Assembly: GCF_001661965.1 (NCBI RefSeq)
Contig: NZ_LYWZ01000024.1
Location: 56,201-120,200 of the forward strand
Direction: 5' to 3'
DNA: 64,000 nt
From: Croceicoccus mobilis
GTDB taxonomy: Bacteria; Pseudomonadota; Alphaproteobacteria; Sphingomonadales; Sphingomonadaceae
Shown here: piece by piece, positions 1 through 9,307 of the stretch
Layout: each line of letters begins with the position of its first letter
How positions within the stretch are numbered: the first letter of the stretch is position 1
Notes under the pieces: generated by a model
The model's database searches: none
Seen by the model: only the letters and a program-made list of their open reading frames with translations
What the model was told of the DNA's origin: nothing
Translations under genes and position numbers: made by a program

Positions 1-186
1 CTTGGCCGGGATGGGCTGCTGGACCGCCAACCGGGTTTCGGGCGCTGGCTGCACGCGATGCAGGGGCGTGAGAGCACAAAGATCGTGCTGGCCGATTTCG
101 CGCCCGCATTTGCCGAATATCGCGCCGCCAGAGGCGCTGCTTTCGATGAGGAAGCGTATCAAGCTCAAAGGAAAGTCCATGCGTGA
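1..186 (+). CDS. 3' end of an unidentified gene, possibly glutathione S-transferase
   Basis: The first frame is open from base 1 to a TGA at 184-186. The 61 visible residues include FGRWLHAMQGRESTK, which resembles the helical C-terminal domain of glutathione S-transferases (the usual pattern is W...M..RPS). The end overlaps the start of the next gene by 8 bases, so the two are probably co-transcribed. The N-terminal thioredoxin-like domain lies outside the window, so the family call is a guess from the tail only. Confidence 0.45.
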   Translation, partial: LGRDGLLDRQPGFGRWLHAMQGRESTKIVLADFAPAFAEYRAARGAAFDEEAYQAQRKVHA

Positions 187-3100
187 CGTAGCCCTGACCG
201 ACAAATATACGCAGGTCGATGATCGCGTAATCATGAGCGGCACTCATGCCCTCGTGCGCCTGCCATTGCTGCAAAAGCAGATCGACGAGGCGAACGGGCT
301 GAACACCGCCGGCTTCATCTCGGGTTATCGGGGTTCGCCGCTGGGCAGCTATGATATGGAACTGTGGCGCGCCAAGGACCTGCTTGGCAAGTCCGACATA
401 TTGTTCCAGCCCGGCGTGAACGAGGACCTGGCCGCCACTGCGGTCTGGGGCACCCAGATGCTGGACGGCGTGCCCGGCAAGAACCGCGATGGGGTGTTCG
501 CGATCTGGTACGGCAAGGGGCCGGGCGTCGACCGGTCCGGCGATCCGTTCAAGCACGGCAATGTGGCGGGCAGTCACCCCAAAGGCGGCGTGTTGCTGGT
601 GGCGGGCGATGACCACACCGGCAAGTCATCGACGGTCGCGCACCAGTCGGAACATGCACTGATCCATGCCGGGGTGCCGATCCTGGCACCCTCCAACGTG
701 CAGGACGTGCTGGAACTGGGTCTCAAGGGTTGGGCGATGTCGCGCTATACCGGGCTGTTCACCGGGTTCAAGCTGTGCAACGAAGTCCTGGAACAGACCA
801 TGACGGTCGATGTCGCGCTGCCCCCCGCGCCGGTAGAGCCAGAGCGCGGCGATGCGCCGCAGCACGGGTTCCACAATTATCCCAGCCATCTCGACCGGCT
901 GGCCTCCGACATCGTCGTCAAGCGTTACCGCTGGCCGCTGGTGCACAAGTTCATTCGCGCCAATGCCATAAACCGCGTGCTGTTCGATGCGCCCGTTCGC
1001 AAGCTTGGCATCGTCGCCACCGGCAAGGCGGTGGAGGATGCGCGCCAGGCGCTGATCCTGCTCGGCCTGTCCGATACCGATGCGGGCGCACTGGGGATCT
1101 CCTTCTTAAAGCTGGGCTGTTCCTATCCTGTCGAACCGGAAGGGTTGAAGGACTTTGCCCGCGGTCAGGACGAATTGCTGTTCGTCGAGGAAAAGGACCC
1201 GATTACCGAGAACCAGGCCAAGCAGATCCTGTATAATTCGGGCATACAGCCCCTGGTCATCGGCAAGAATGACGAGAATGGCGTCATGCTGCTCCCATCG
1301 GACGAGCAGCTGGAGCCGGTCGATATCGCCATTTCGATCGTGGGCCGGCTCGCAGGGCTGGGCGTCGAGATCGGCAATCTGTTCCAGCGGGCCGAAACGC
1401 TGGGCCGCCAGCGCGACACGATCCGCGGCATGAATTCGGCCGAGGCTTCGCGAACCCCCTATTTCTGTTCGGGCTGTCCGCACAACACCGGCACGCGCTT
1501 TCCCGATGGCAGCATCGCGGCGGGCGGCATCGGCTGTCATGCAATGGCGATGTATTCCGGCCCCGAAATGCTTCCCAATACGCAGATGGGGGGCGAGGGC
1601 GCGCATTGGTATAGCCTTGCCCATTTCACCGATACGCCGCACATGTTCCAGAACATGGGCGATGGCACCTATTACCATTCGGGGCTGCTGGCCGTGCGCG
1701 GCGCGGTGGCGGCCAAGGTGTCGATGACGTTCAAGATATTGTTCAACGATGCCGTCGCGATGACCGGCGGACAGCCGATGGACGGTCCGCTTTCGGTAGG
1801 CGATATCACGCGCCAGGTACTCGCCGAAGGGGTCGTGCGCGCGGTAGTCGTGACTGACCGACCCGATCTGTATGGCCGCGACAGCGGGCTGGGCGATGGC
1901 GTCACCGTACACCACCGCGACGATTACGACGCGGTTCAGCGCGATCTGGCGCAGGTGAAAGGGGTGACCGTCATAGTCTATGAACAGACCTGCGCGGCGG
2001 AAAAGCGGCGGCGGCGCAAGCGCGGCAAGTTCCCCGATCCGCCCAAGCGCATGTTCATCAACGAGGCGGTGTGCGAGGGCTGCGGGGATTGTTCGGTAAA
2101 GTCCAATTGCGTCAGCGTCTGGCCCAACGAAACCGAACTGGGCCGCAAGCGCCAGATCGACCAGTCGAGCTGCAACAAGGATTATAGCTGCGTAAAGGGG
2201 TTCTGCCCCAGCTTCATCACCGTACTGGATGCGGAACCGCGCAAGCCGGAGGCATCGGCGCTGGCGGGCGAGACGGGTTTCGACCTTCCCGAACCGAAGC
2301 GCATCGGCCTTGATGCAGGTTCGTGCAATATCATGGTGTCGGGAATCGGCGGGACTGGCGTTGTCACCATTGGCGCCTTGCTGGGCATGGCGGCGCACCT
2401 AGAAGGCAAATCGTCGTCGGTCTTCGACATGACGGGGCTAAGCCAGAAGAACGGCGCGGTCTATTCCCATGTCCGCATTGCCGCGCAAGACAGCGATTTG
2501 GCCGCGCAGAAGCTGGGCGCGGGTGAAGCCGATGTGGTGCTGGCGTTCGATGCCATCGCCGCGCTTTCGCCCGAACCGGTAGTCACGCTGAACAAAAAAC
2601 GCACCCGAACCGTCGTCAACGGACGGATCACCCCGACTCCGGCGTTCCAGCGCAATCCCGACATGCGCCTTGAAGAGGGGCTGCTGCTGAAACGGCTAGA
2701 GCGGATGTCACGCGATTATCACGCGGTCGATGCGACCGGGCTTGGACTGGCGTTGCTAGGCGATTCTATTGCCGCCAACCTATTCATGCTGGGCTTTGCC
2801 TGCCAGCTTGGTCTCTTGCCGCTGTCGCCGGAATCAATCCTGCGCGCGGTCGAGATTAATGGCGTGGCCATCGAATTCAACCGGTCCGCCTTTCAACTGG
2901 GCCGCTTGCGCGCGGTCGATCCAGAACGCATCGACGCGGCCGTGGCCGACACGATTTCCGAACCGGTGTTCCAGCCGCTGACCGATCTTGACGATATCGT
3001 CGCGCATCGCAGCCGGCTGCTGACCGATTACCAAAACGAGGCCTATGCCGCGCGCTATCGCGCCCTGGTCGACAGCGTGCGCGCGGCAGAGGAACAGGCG

Positions 3101-3664
3101 GTGCCCGGATCCGATGCGCTGGCCATTATGGTGGCGCGCAATTTCGCCAAGCTGATGGCCTACAAGGACGAGTATGAAGTCGCGCGCCTGCATGTCGATC
3201 CGGCCATGCGCGCTAAGCTTGAGGCGACGTTCCAGCCCGGTGCGCGCTATCGCTATAACTTGGCCCCGCCGCTATTTTCGAAAAAGGACCCGGAAACCGG
3301 TGAATTGCAGAAGCGTGAATTCGGCCCGTGGGTCTTTAGCGCCTTCAAGCTGCTATCTAAGCTCAAAGGGCTCCGCGGCACGGCTTTCGATCTCTTTGGC
3401 TACACCGGCGAACGGCGCATGGAACGCGCATTGATCGACGAATACGAACAGCGCATGCTGGACGTGATCCTGCGGCTTTCTCCGGACAATCATGGCACGG
3501 CGGTAGAGATCGCCTCGGTCCCCGCTACCATACGCGGCTATGGCCACATCAAGGAACGCAATGCCGAGGCGGCTGCGACGCTGAATGCAAGGCTGATGAA
3601 CAAGTTCGCTGCACCCGTCGATGCGCGCGACACGGATGAAACAAGAGCGGTCGCAACCGCCTGA
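179..3664 (+). CDS. Fused indolepyruvate ferredoxin oxidoreductase
   Basis: This is a 1161-residue cytosolic oxidoreductase of the fused alpha/beta IOR type, which oxidatively decarboxylates aryl- or branched-chain 2-oxo acids to acyl-CoA using TPP and Fe-S clusters. In order it shows a pyrimidine-binding N-terminal half, the TPP region (SGCPHNTGT and GGIGCHAMA, about residues 431-460), a ferredoxin-like cysteine cluster near residue 631 (CEGCGDCSVKSNC, with further cysteines in CNKDYSCVKGFC), and a gamma-type domain beginning VSGIGGTGVVTIG near residue 720. The ATG at 179 follows AAAGGAAAG. The open frame runs further upstream, but that sequence encodes the tail of the previous gene in another frame. 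It heads a run of four acid/CoA genes, so its product may feed beta-oxidation. The substrate is not determinable from sequence. Confidence 0.9.
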   Translation: MRDVALTDKYTQVDDRVIMSGTHALVRLPLLQKQIDEANGLNTAGFISGYRGSPLGSYDMELWRAKDLLGKSDILFQPGVNEDLAATAVWGTQMLDGVPGKNRDGVFAIWYGKGPGVDRSGDPFKHGNVAGSHPKGGVLLVAGDDHTGKSSTVAHQSEHALIHAGVPILAPSNVQDVLELGLKGWAMSRYTGLFTGFKLCNEVLEQTMTVDVALPPAPVEPERGDAPQHGFHNYPSHLDRLASDIVVKRYRWPLVHKFIRANAINRVLFDAPVRKLGIVATGKAVEDARQALILLGLSDTDAGALGISFLKLGCSYPVEPEGLKDFARGQDELLFVEEKDPITENQAKQILYNSGIQPLVIGKNDENGVMLLPSDEQLEPVDIAISIVGRLAGLGVEIGNLFQRAETLGRQRDTIRGMNSAEASRTPYFCSGCPHNTGTRFPDGSIAAGGIGCHAMAMYSGPEMLPNTQMGGEGAHWYSLAHFTDTPHMFQNMGDGTYYHSGLLAVRGAVAAKVSMTFKILFNDAVAMTGGQPMDGPLSVGDITRQVLAEGVVRAVVVTDRPDLYGRDSGLGDGVTVHHRDDYDAVQRDLAQVKGVTVIVYEQTCAAEKRRRRKRGKFPDPPKRMFINEAVCEGCGDCSVKSNCVSVWPNETELGRKRQIDQSSCNKDYSCVKGFCPSFITVLDAEPRKPEASALAGETGFDLPEPKRIGLDAGSCNIMVSGIGGTGVVTIGALLGMAAHLEGKSSSVFDMTGLSQKNGAVYSHVRIAAQDSDLAAQKLGAGEADVVLAFDAIAALSPEPVVTLNKKRTRTVVNGRITPTPAFQRNPDMRLEEGLLLKRLERMSRDYHAVDATGLGLALLGDSIAANLFMLGFACQLGLLPLSPESILRAVEINGVAIEFNRSAFQLGRLRAVDPERIDAAVADTISEPVFQPLTDLDDIVAHRSRLLTDYQNEAYAARYRALVDSVRAAEEQAVPGSDALAIMVARNFAKLMAYKDEYEVARLHVDPAMRAKLEATFQPGARYRYNLAPPLFSKKDPETGELQKREFGPWVFSAFKLLSKLKGLRGTAFDLFGYTGERRMERALIDEYEQRMLDVILRLSPDNHGTAVEIASVPATIRGYGHIKERNAEAAATLNARLMNKFAAPVDARDTDETRAVATA

Positions 3665-3691
3665 ATTGTGGAAAGAGGATTGAGAGGCAAT

Positions 3692-5104
3692 ATGCACAAG
3701 ATGTTGATTGGCGGGTCACTATCCGCCGGATCGCGCACGATGGATGTCATCGATCCCTGCACTGGCCAAGGATTCGACCAGGTGCCCGACGCGACTGCCG
3801 ACGATGTCGATGCCGCAGTGGCCGCCGCCCGGGCCGCCTTTCCGGCCTGGCGCGACTGCGGCTTTGGCAAGCGCGAAGCGGTGCTGAAGGAGATGGCCGA
3901 TGCGATCATGGCGAACATCGAGGAGCTGGCCGATTTGCTGATCGCGGAAACCGGCAGGCCGCGCGATCTCGCCATGTTTGAACTGGCGCATCTGGCGACC
4001 GGCTATCTCAACTATTACGGATCGCTGCGGATCGAACCGGAACTTATCGTCGAGGACGATACCCGGCGTGTCGAACTGCATCGCAAGCCGCTGGGCGTGG
4101 TGGCCGCCATCGTGCCGTGGAATGCGCCGGTGTTCATCGCCTGCAACAAGATCGCCCCGGCCATGGCTGCGGGCAATACGGTGGTGGTCAAGACCGCGCC
4201 GTCCACACCCCTGACCACGCTGAGGCTGGGCGAGATCCTGGCCGATATCGTGCCCCCGGGCGTGCTTAACATATTGTCGGGCGGCAATGACGCGGGCGCT
4301 ACGCTGGTTGCGCACGAAGATGTGGCGAAGGTAACATTTACCGGATCGAGCGAGACGGGGCGCAAGATCATGGCGGCTTGCGCGCCGACGCTGAAGCGGG
4401 TGACGCTGGAACTGGGTGGCAACGATGCGGCCATCGTTTTGCCCGATGCCGATATCCAACAGGTGGCCGCGCCGATTTTCGCCTTCTCCTTCTTCAATTC
4501 GGGGCAGGTGTGCGCGGTGATCAAGCGGCTTTACGTGCACGACAGCCTGTACGACGCGATGTGCGATACGCTGGCGACGATGGCCAAAGGTAGCAAGCTG
4601 GCATCGGGGACAGACGCGGACGCGCAGTTCGGCCCGGTGCAGAACAAGGCGCAGTACGACAAGGTCTGTCGCTATCTCGAACAGGCGAAGCGCGACGGCA
4701 AGGTGATCGCTGGCGGCGAGATCGGGGACAGGCCGGGCTATTTTGTGCCGCTCACCGTGGTGCGCGATGTGGCCGAGGGCCATGCCATCGTCGATGAAGA
4801 GCCGTTTGGCCCGATCCTGCCCGTGATCCGCTACAGCGACATCGACGATGTCGTCGAACGCGCCAATGCCTCTCCCTTCGCACTGGGCGGTTCGGTCTGG
4901 GGCAGTGATGTCGCTGCGGCCGCCAAGGTGGCGGCCCGGCTCGAAAGCGGCAGCGTGTGGGTGAACCAGCACTGCGCACTGGACCCGGCGGTGCCGTTCC
5001 CCGCCAACAGGCAGTCCGGCTTTGGAGTCGAGGGCGGGATCGAGGGACTTTATCCCTATCTGGCGTTGCAGACGCTTAACATTGCCAAGCCACAAGCTGG
5101 CTGA
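3692..5104 (+). CDS. Aldehyde dehydrogenase family protein
   Basis: This is a 470-residue NAD(P)-dependent aldehyde dehydrogenase, a normal family length. The glutamate motif LELGGND and the catalytic-cysteine motif FFNSGQVCA (cysteine near residue 272) are both present, as is the nucleotide-binding stretch VTFTGSSETGR. The ATG at 3692 is preceded by GAGAGG, so it was chosen over a GTG at 3668. It lies 27 bases after the IOR gene and 34 bases before the thiolase gene on the same strand. It probably oxidises an aldehyde intermediate to the acid handled by its neighbours; the substrate is unknown. Confidence 0.9.
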   Translation: MHKMLIGGSLSAGSRTMDVIDPCTGQGFDQVPDATADDVDAAVAAARAAFPAWRDCGFGKREAVLKEMADAIMANIEELADLLIAETGRPRDLAMFELAHLATGYLNYYGSLRIEPELIVEDDTRRVELHRKPLGVVAAIVPWNAPVFIACNKIAPAMAAGNTVVVKTAPSTPLTTLRLGEILADIVPPGVLNILSGGNDAGATLVAHEDVAKVTFTGSSETGRKIMAACAPTLKRVTLELGGNDAAIVLPDADIQQVAAPIFAFSFFNSGQVCAVIKRLYVHDSLYDAMCDTLATMAKGSKLASGTDADAQFGPVQNKAQYDKVCRYLEQAKRDGKVIAGGEIGDRPGYFVPLTVVRDVAEGHAIVDEEPFGPILPVIRYSDIDDVVERANASPFALGGSVWGSDVAAAAKVAARLESGSVWVNQHCALDPAVPFPANRQSGFGVEGGIEGLYPYLALQTLNIAKPQAG

Positions 5105-5138
5105 TCGCAATCGCTATGCGAACCGACGGGAACTGATA

Positions 5139-6344
5139 ATGCAGGACATCCTGATCTATGACCATGCCCGCACACCGCGGGGCAAGGGGCGGCCCGATGG
5201 CGCGCTGCACGAGATACCGGCGGTTCAGCTGTTGATCCAGCAGCTTGAAGCGATCCGTGACCGTAATACGCTTGACACCGCTCTGCTGGACGAGGTGGCC
5301 ATCGGCATTGCGCAACCGGTAGCCGAACAGGGCGGCGTGTTGCCACGGGCGGCGGTAATCGGAGCTGGCTACGATCAATCCGTCGCTGCGATCCAGCTGA
5401 ACCGGTTTTGCGCATCGGGACTGGATGCGATCAATCTGGTCGCGGGGCAGATCGGTACGGGCATGGCGCAGGCCGGGATCGGCGGCGGCGTCGAATCGAT
5501 GAGCCGGGTGGCATTCGGGACCGATGCCGGGGCGTGGACCAGCGATCCGCGCATCGCCTTTGGCGGATATTTCGCGCCGCAAGGGATCGGGGCCGACATC
5601 ATTGCGACCATCGACGGTTACAGCCGTGCCGATGTCGATGCCTATGCAGCCGAAAGCCAGCGGCGCGCGGCCCGGGCATGGGACGAAGGCCGCTTTGCAA
5701 AATCGGTCGTCCCGGTACGCGACTTGCTGGGCGAGATCATCCTTGCCCGTGACGAGGCGATCCGGCCCGGCACCACGCGCGAGGATCTGGCGAAGCTGAA
5801 GCCGGCGTTCGCCGGGCTTGCCGATGCCGGATACGGTCGGATCGCGCAGGAACGCTATCGCCAGATCGAGGCGCTCGACCATGTCCACACTGGCGGCAAT
5901 TCCAGCGGCATCGTCGACGGGGCTGCCACTGTGCTGCTGGGCAATGCGGAATTCGGCGCCCGCTCCGGGTTGAAGCCGCGCGCTCGCATCCGGTCATGGG
6001 CCTCTATCGGTTCGGAACCCACAATCATGCTGACCGCCCCGGCTGACGTCGGCCGCAAGGCGCTGGCCAGCGCCGGGATGGCGGTCACCGATATCGATCT
6101 GTTCGAACTTAACGAGGCGTTTGCCAGCATGGTCTTGCGCTTCATGAATATCATGAATGTCGATCACGACCGGATCAACGTCAACGGCGGGGCGATCGCC
6201 ATGGGGCACCCGCTTGGCGCAACCGGGGCAATGATCCTGGGCACCGCGCTTGACGAGCTTGAACGGAGCGGGAAATCGACAGCGATGGTGCTGCTTTGCG
6301 CCGCCAACGGGCTGGGTTCGGCCACGATTATTGAACGGGTTTGA
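5139..6344 (+). CDS. Thiolase family protein (acetyl-CoA acetyltransferase-like)
   Basis: This 401-residue thiolase catalyses CoA-dependent cleavage of 3-oxoacyl-CoA, or the reverse condensation. The nucleophilic cysteine is in [12 protein letters not shown], the histidine in [15 protein letters not shown], and the second cysteine near the C-terminus in [11 protein letters not shown]. The last motif normally reads CxGxG and is CAANGLG here, a departure worth noting. ATG at 5139 was chosen because translation aligns with the family N-terminus there. The next gene follows after 10 bases, supporting an operon with the multifunctional beta-oxidation protein. Confidence 0.9.
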   Translation: MQDILIYDHARTPRGKGRPDGALHEIPAVQLLIQQLEAIRDRNTLDTALLDEVAIGIAQPVAEQGGVLPRAAVIGAGYDQSVAAIQLNRFCASGLDAINLVAGQIGTGMAQAGIGGGVESMSRVAFGTDAGAWTSDPRIAFGGYFAPQGIGADIIATIDGYSRADVDAYAAESQRRAARAWDEGRFAKSVVPVRDLLGEIILARDEAIRPGTTREDLAKLKPAFAGLADAGYGRIAQERYRQIEALDHVHTGGNSSGIVDGAATVLLGNAEFGARSGLKPRARIRSWASIGSEPTIMLTAPADVGRKALASAGMAVTDIDLFELNEAFASMVLRFMNIMNVDHDRINVNGGAIAMGHPLGATGAMILGTALDELERSGKSTAMVLLCAANGLGSATIIERV

Positions 6345-6354
6345 AAGGCGCGCG

Positions 6355-8469
6355 ATGAAGCACATGCACCTGCAATTTGGCAACGATGGCGTGGCCACCC
6401 TCACGCTCGAACGCGACGGCGGATCGGTCAATATCATCTGCGACGATTTCATGAATGACCTGGGCGGGGCGCTGGATATTGTCGCGCAGCGGCAGGATTG
6501 CCCCGGACTGGTCGTACGTTCGGCAAAGGCGGGGTTCCTTGCCGGAGCAGACCTGACCATGCTGGCGGCGGAATTTCCGGCGATGACCGCCCGGCGCGGG
6601 TACGAAATCAGCCAGCGGATCAGCGGCCTGCTGCGACGGCTTGAAACTCTGGGCATCCCCAGCGTGGCCATCGTGGATGGGGCCGCCCTTGGCGGCGGTC
6701 TGGAACTGGCGCTTGCCTGCACGCGCCGCCTGGCGAGCGAAAATGCGGTGCTGGGCCTGCCAGAGGTTAATCTGGGCCTTTTGCCTGCGGCCGGGGGAAC
6801 ACAGCGATTGCCACGGATGATCGGCGCCAAAAATGCGCTCGACCTGCTGTTGGTCGGCAAGACCGTCGATGCGAACAAGGCCGCCGGGCTTGGCATCGTC
6901 GATGAAATCGTCTCGGCTGAAGATTCGCAAGACGTGGCGAAGCGCTGGTTGCTAGCGCGCCCCGCGCCCGAACAGCCGTGGGACCGGAAAGGCTATCGCC
7001 CGCCAGAGGCGCGCGGGCTTGTCCTTCCCGAAGTGGCTCTGAGCTATTCGCTTGCTGCTGCCGGTGTGGCGGGCAAATCCGGTCACCGACAGCCCGCGCC
7101 CGTTGCCATCCTTTCCTGCGTGTTCGAGGGGATGCAATTGCCGTTCGACCGTGCCTTGCAGATAGAAAGCAAATATTTCGGCCGCCTGCTGAGCGGCAAG
7201 GTGGCGCAGAACATCGTCGCCACCACCTTCCTTGCGCGCCAGGCGGCGTTGAAAGGTGCACGTCGGCCGCACGGGCATGAGCGCCGAACGGTTGGGCGTC
7301 TGGGGGTCGTGGGCGCAGGCATGATGGGCGCAGGGATCGCACAGCTTGCCGCAACGGCCGGGATCGAAGTCGTGCTGGTCGATCGCACCTCCGCGCTGGC
7401 AGAGCGTGGCAAGGCGTATTCTGCGCGCAGCATGGACAAGTTGATCGAGCGTGGCAGGATGACACGCGACAAGGCGGATGCGTTGCTGGGCCGGATTGCG
7501 CCAACCGATGATTTCGCACAGCTGTCAGCCTGCGAACTAGTGGTCGAGGCGGTATTCGAGGATGCGGCGGTAAAAGCCGACACCATTCGCAAGGTCGAAG
7601 TCGTGACCGGGGCCGACACGATCTATGCCAGCAATACCTCTACCCTTCCGATCGGCGGGTTGGCCCAGGCGTCGATACGCCCCGACCGGTTGATCGGACT
7701 GCACTTTTTCTCCCCCGCCGAACGCATGGAATTGGTGGAGGTCATCCGCGGCGCGCAGACCAGCGATGCAACGCTGGCGGCCAGCCTCGACTTCCTGTCG
7801 CAATTGCGCAAGACCCCGATCGTCGTCAAGGATGGGCGGGGTTTCTATACCAGCCGGGTCGTGCAGTTTTTCATCAACGAAGGCGCCGCAATGGTGGGGG
7901 AGGGGATCGCGCCGGCCCGCATCGAAAACGCCGCCCGCTCGATCGGCTTTCCGGTTGGCCCGCTGGCCTTGCTGGACGAGGTGACGATCGATCTGCCGGT
8001 CACAATCCATGACCAGGCGCAAAGCCAGGAGAGCGACATTGCCGAACCGGCGGGCTTGCCCACCTTGCGGCGCATGCAGGAATTGAACCGCCACGGCCGC
8101 AGTTCCGGCCGCGGTTTCTATGACTATCCCGAAGATGGGCCCAAACATTTATGGCATGGTCTTTCCCAGGCGTTTGCGTTGGCGGGCCAACAGCCGGATG
8201 ATGCCGAGATCGAGCGCAGGCTGCTTTATGCGCAATCGCTGGAGGCAGTGCGCTGTCGCGAGGGCGGGATTCTGGAAACCGATGAGGACGGCGATCTGGG
8301 GTCGGTGTTCGGCTGGGGCTTTCCCGCCTGGACCGGCGGGGCCCTGCGCTTTATCGAGACAGAGGGCGTGGCGCGGTTCGTTACCAATGCCAAGGAACTG
8401 GCGCGTCGACACGGATCGCGCTTTGAACCGACGGCGCGGCTAGTCGAAAGGGCGAAGTCTGCCGCCTAG
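6355..8469 (+). CDS. Fused enoyl-CoA hydratase / 3-hydroxyacyl-CoA dehydrogenase
   Basis: This 704-residue bifunctional beta-oxidation enzyme hydrates enoyl-CoA and oxidises the 3-hydroxyacyl-CoA. The N-terminal crotonase domain carries GAALGGGLELALACTRR and the glutamate-containing LPEVNLGLLPAAGGTQRLPR. The dehydrogenase domain starts at GVVGAGMMGAGIAQ (residue about 318) with a Rossmann glycine motif and continues with HFFSPAERMELVE. It is of the FadB/FadJ type. With the adjacent thiolase it forms a complete beta-oxidation round except for the acyl-CoA dehydrogenase, which is not in the window. It ends convergently with the minus-strand operon, overlapping its last gene by 4 bases. Confidence 0.92.
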   Translation: MKHMHLQFGNDGVATLTLERDGGSVNIICDDFMNDLGGALDIVAQRQDCPGLVVRSAKAGFLAGADLTMLAAEFPAMTARRGYEISQRISGLLRRLETLGIPSVAIVDGAALGGGLELALACTRRLASENAVLGLPEVNLGLLPAAGGTQRLPRMIGAKNALDLLLVGKTVDANKAAGLGIVDEIVSAEDSQDVAKRWLLARPAPEQPWDRKGYRPPEARGLVLPEVALSYSLAAAGVAGKSGHRQPAPVAILSCVFEGMQLPFDRALQIESKYFGRLLSGKVAQNIVATTFLARQAALKGARRPHGHERRTVGRLGVVGAGMMGAGIAQLAATAGIEVVLVDRTSALAERGKAYSARSMDKLIERGRMTRDKADALLGRIAPTDDFAQLSACELVVEAVFEDAAVKADTIRKVEVVTGADTIYASNTSTLPIGGLAQASIRPDRLIGLHFFSPAERMELVEVIRGAQTSDATLAASLDFLSQLRKTPIVVKDGRGFYTSRVVQFFINEGAAMVGEGIAPARIENAARSIGFPVGPLALLDEVTIDLPVTIHDQAQSQESDIAEPAGLPTLRRMQELNRHGRSSGRGFYDYPEDGPKHLWHGLSQAFALAGQQPDDAEIERRLLYAQSLEAVRCREGGILETDEDGDLGSVFGWGFPAWTGGALRFIETEGVARFVTNAKELARRHGSRFEPTARLVERAKSAA

Positions 8470-8723
8470 GTCGCCATATGAAGGATCGCGACAAGTGAAG
8501 CGATCGCCGCAATCACGGCGGCAAAGCCGATGCGCCAGCCCCGCGGTGCCATGCCGATATTCATGAACACCCAGGCGACGATTATCGCCTTTGCCGCTGC
8601 CACCGCGATCACGGCGGCAAAATTCCACCGCACCCCCGCGACAATTCCGTTCAGCGACAGGCTGGCAAAGCCCAGCATCAGCAGCACGCTCCATGTCAGC
8701 GCGATCCCGCGCCGCCCCGTCAC
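8466..8723 (-). CDS. COX4/NorF-like small membrane protein
   Basis: This 85-residue protein has three predicted membrane helices and resembles prokaryotic cytochrome-oxidase subunit IV/NorF proteins (AAAKAIIVAWVFMNIG is typical). The start is a GTG at 8723 overlapping the stop codon of the COX3-like gene (GTGA), which indicates translational coupling. It closes the eight-gene minus-strand operon. No haem-copper catalytic subunit I is encoded nearby, so it may serve an accessory role for the P450 or another membrane haem enzyme. That role is inference. Confidence 0.75.
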   Translation of the reverse strand: MTGRRGIALTWSVLLMLGFASLSLNGIVAGVRWNFAAVIAVAAAKAIIVAWVFMNIGMAPRGWRIGFAAVIAAIASLVAILHMAT

Positions 8724-9307
8724 GGCGCCACCTGCAGATAGACGACCGGGAAGATCAACAGCCACAGCAGGTCCACCATGTGCCAGTAGAGCGTGATCGC
8801 GCCAAAGACCGAGGCCCGCCGCGATCCGCCATTGCCGCGCCGCAGCAGCAGCATGCCCAGCAGGACCATGCCGACGAGATAATGGGCGAAGTGCAGGCCC
8901 GTCAGCACGAAATAATAGCCGGTAAAGATGTCATCGCCCGCCGCCCCGGCGGCAATGCGTTCGCGATATTCGAACAGCTTGATGACCGCGAAAACCGATC
9001 CGGCCGCAATTCCCGCGCCCAGCCAGCATCGCCATGCCCCTTGCGTGCGAAAGCCATTTTCGGCCGTTGCCACCAACGCCCCGCTGGTCATCAGCACGAA
9101 TGTATTGATCCAGCCCAGACCAGCGTGCAGCCTTGCCGCGCCCGATGCAAAGCCGGCGGGATCGCCCAGCCGCTCTACCATGAAGATCACCAGGAACACG
9201 CCAAATGCAGCGATATCCATGATGATGAATATGGCGATGGGGTGGGGGACAAGCGTGGAGTGCGTGGTGTCTGTTTTTCCACTGGTGCGAGGGCCGGCTT
9301 CAACCAT
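8720..9307 (-). CDS. Cytochrome c oxidase subunit III-like (NorE-type) membrane protein
   Basis: This 195-residue protein has about five membrane helices and resembles haem-copper oxidase subunit III in the NorE branch. GYYFVLTGLHFAHYLVGM and LYWHMVDLLWLLIFPVVYL are typical family segments. The ATG at 9307 overlaps the stop of the preceding gene by 8 bases. Paired with a COX4/NorF-like gene it recalls norEF, but no norCB or coxAB lies in the window. An orphan accessory function is therefore likely; what it assists is unknown. Confidence 0.8.
   Translation of the reverse strand: MVEAGPRTSGKTDTTHSTLVPHPIAIFIIMDIAAFGVFLVIFMVERLGDPAGFASGAARLHAGLGWINTFVLMTSGALVATAENGFRTQGAWRCWLGAGIAAGSVFAVIKLFEYRERIAAGAAGDDIFTGYYFVLTGLHFAHYLVGMVLLGMLLLRRGNGGSRRASVFGAITLYWHMVDLLWLLIFPVVYLQVAP

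Noticed and set aside
1106..2398. 430-codon open frame on the minus strand within the IOR gene
   Set aside because: It is a high-GC shadow of the real gene, with histidine/arginine/alanine-rich translation and no family motif.
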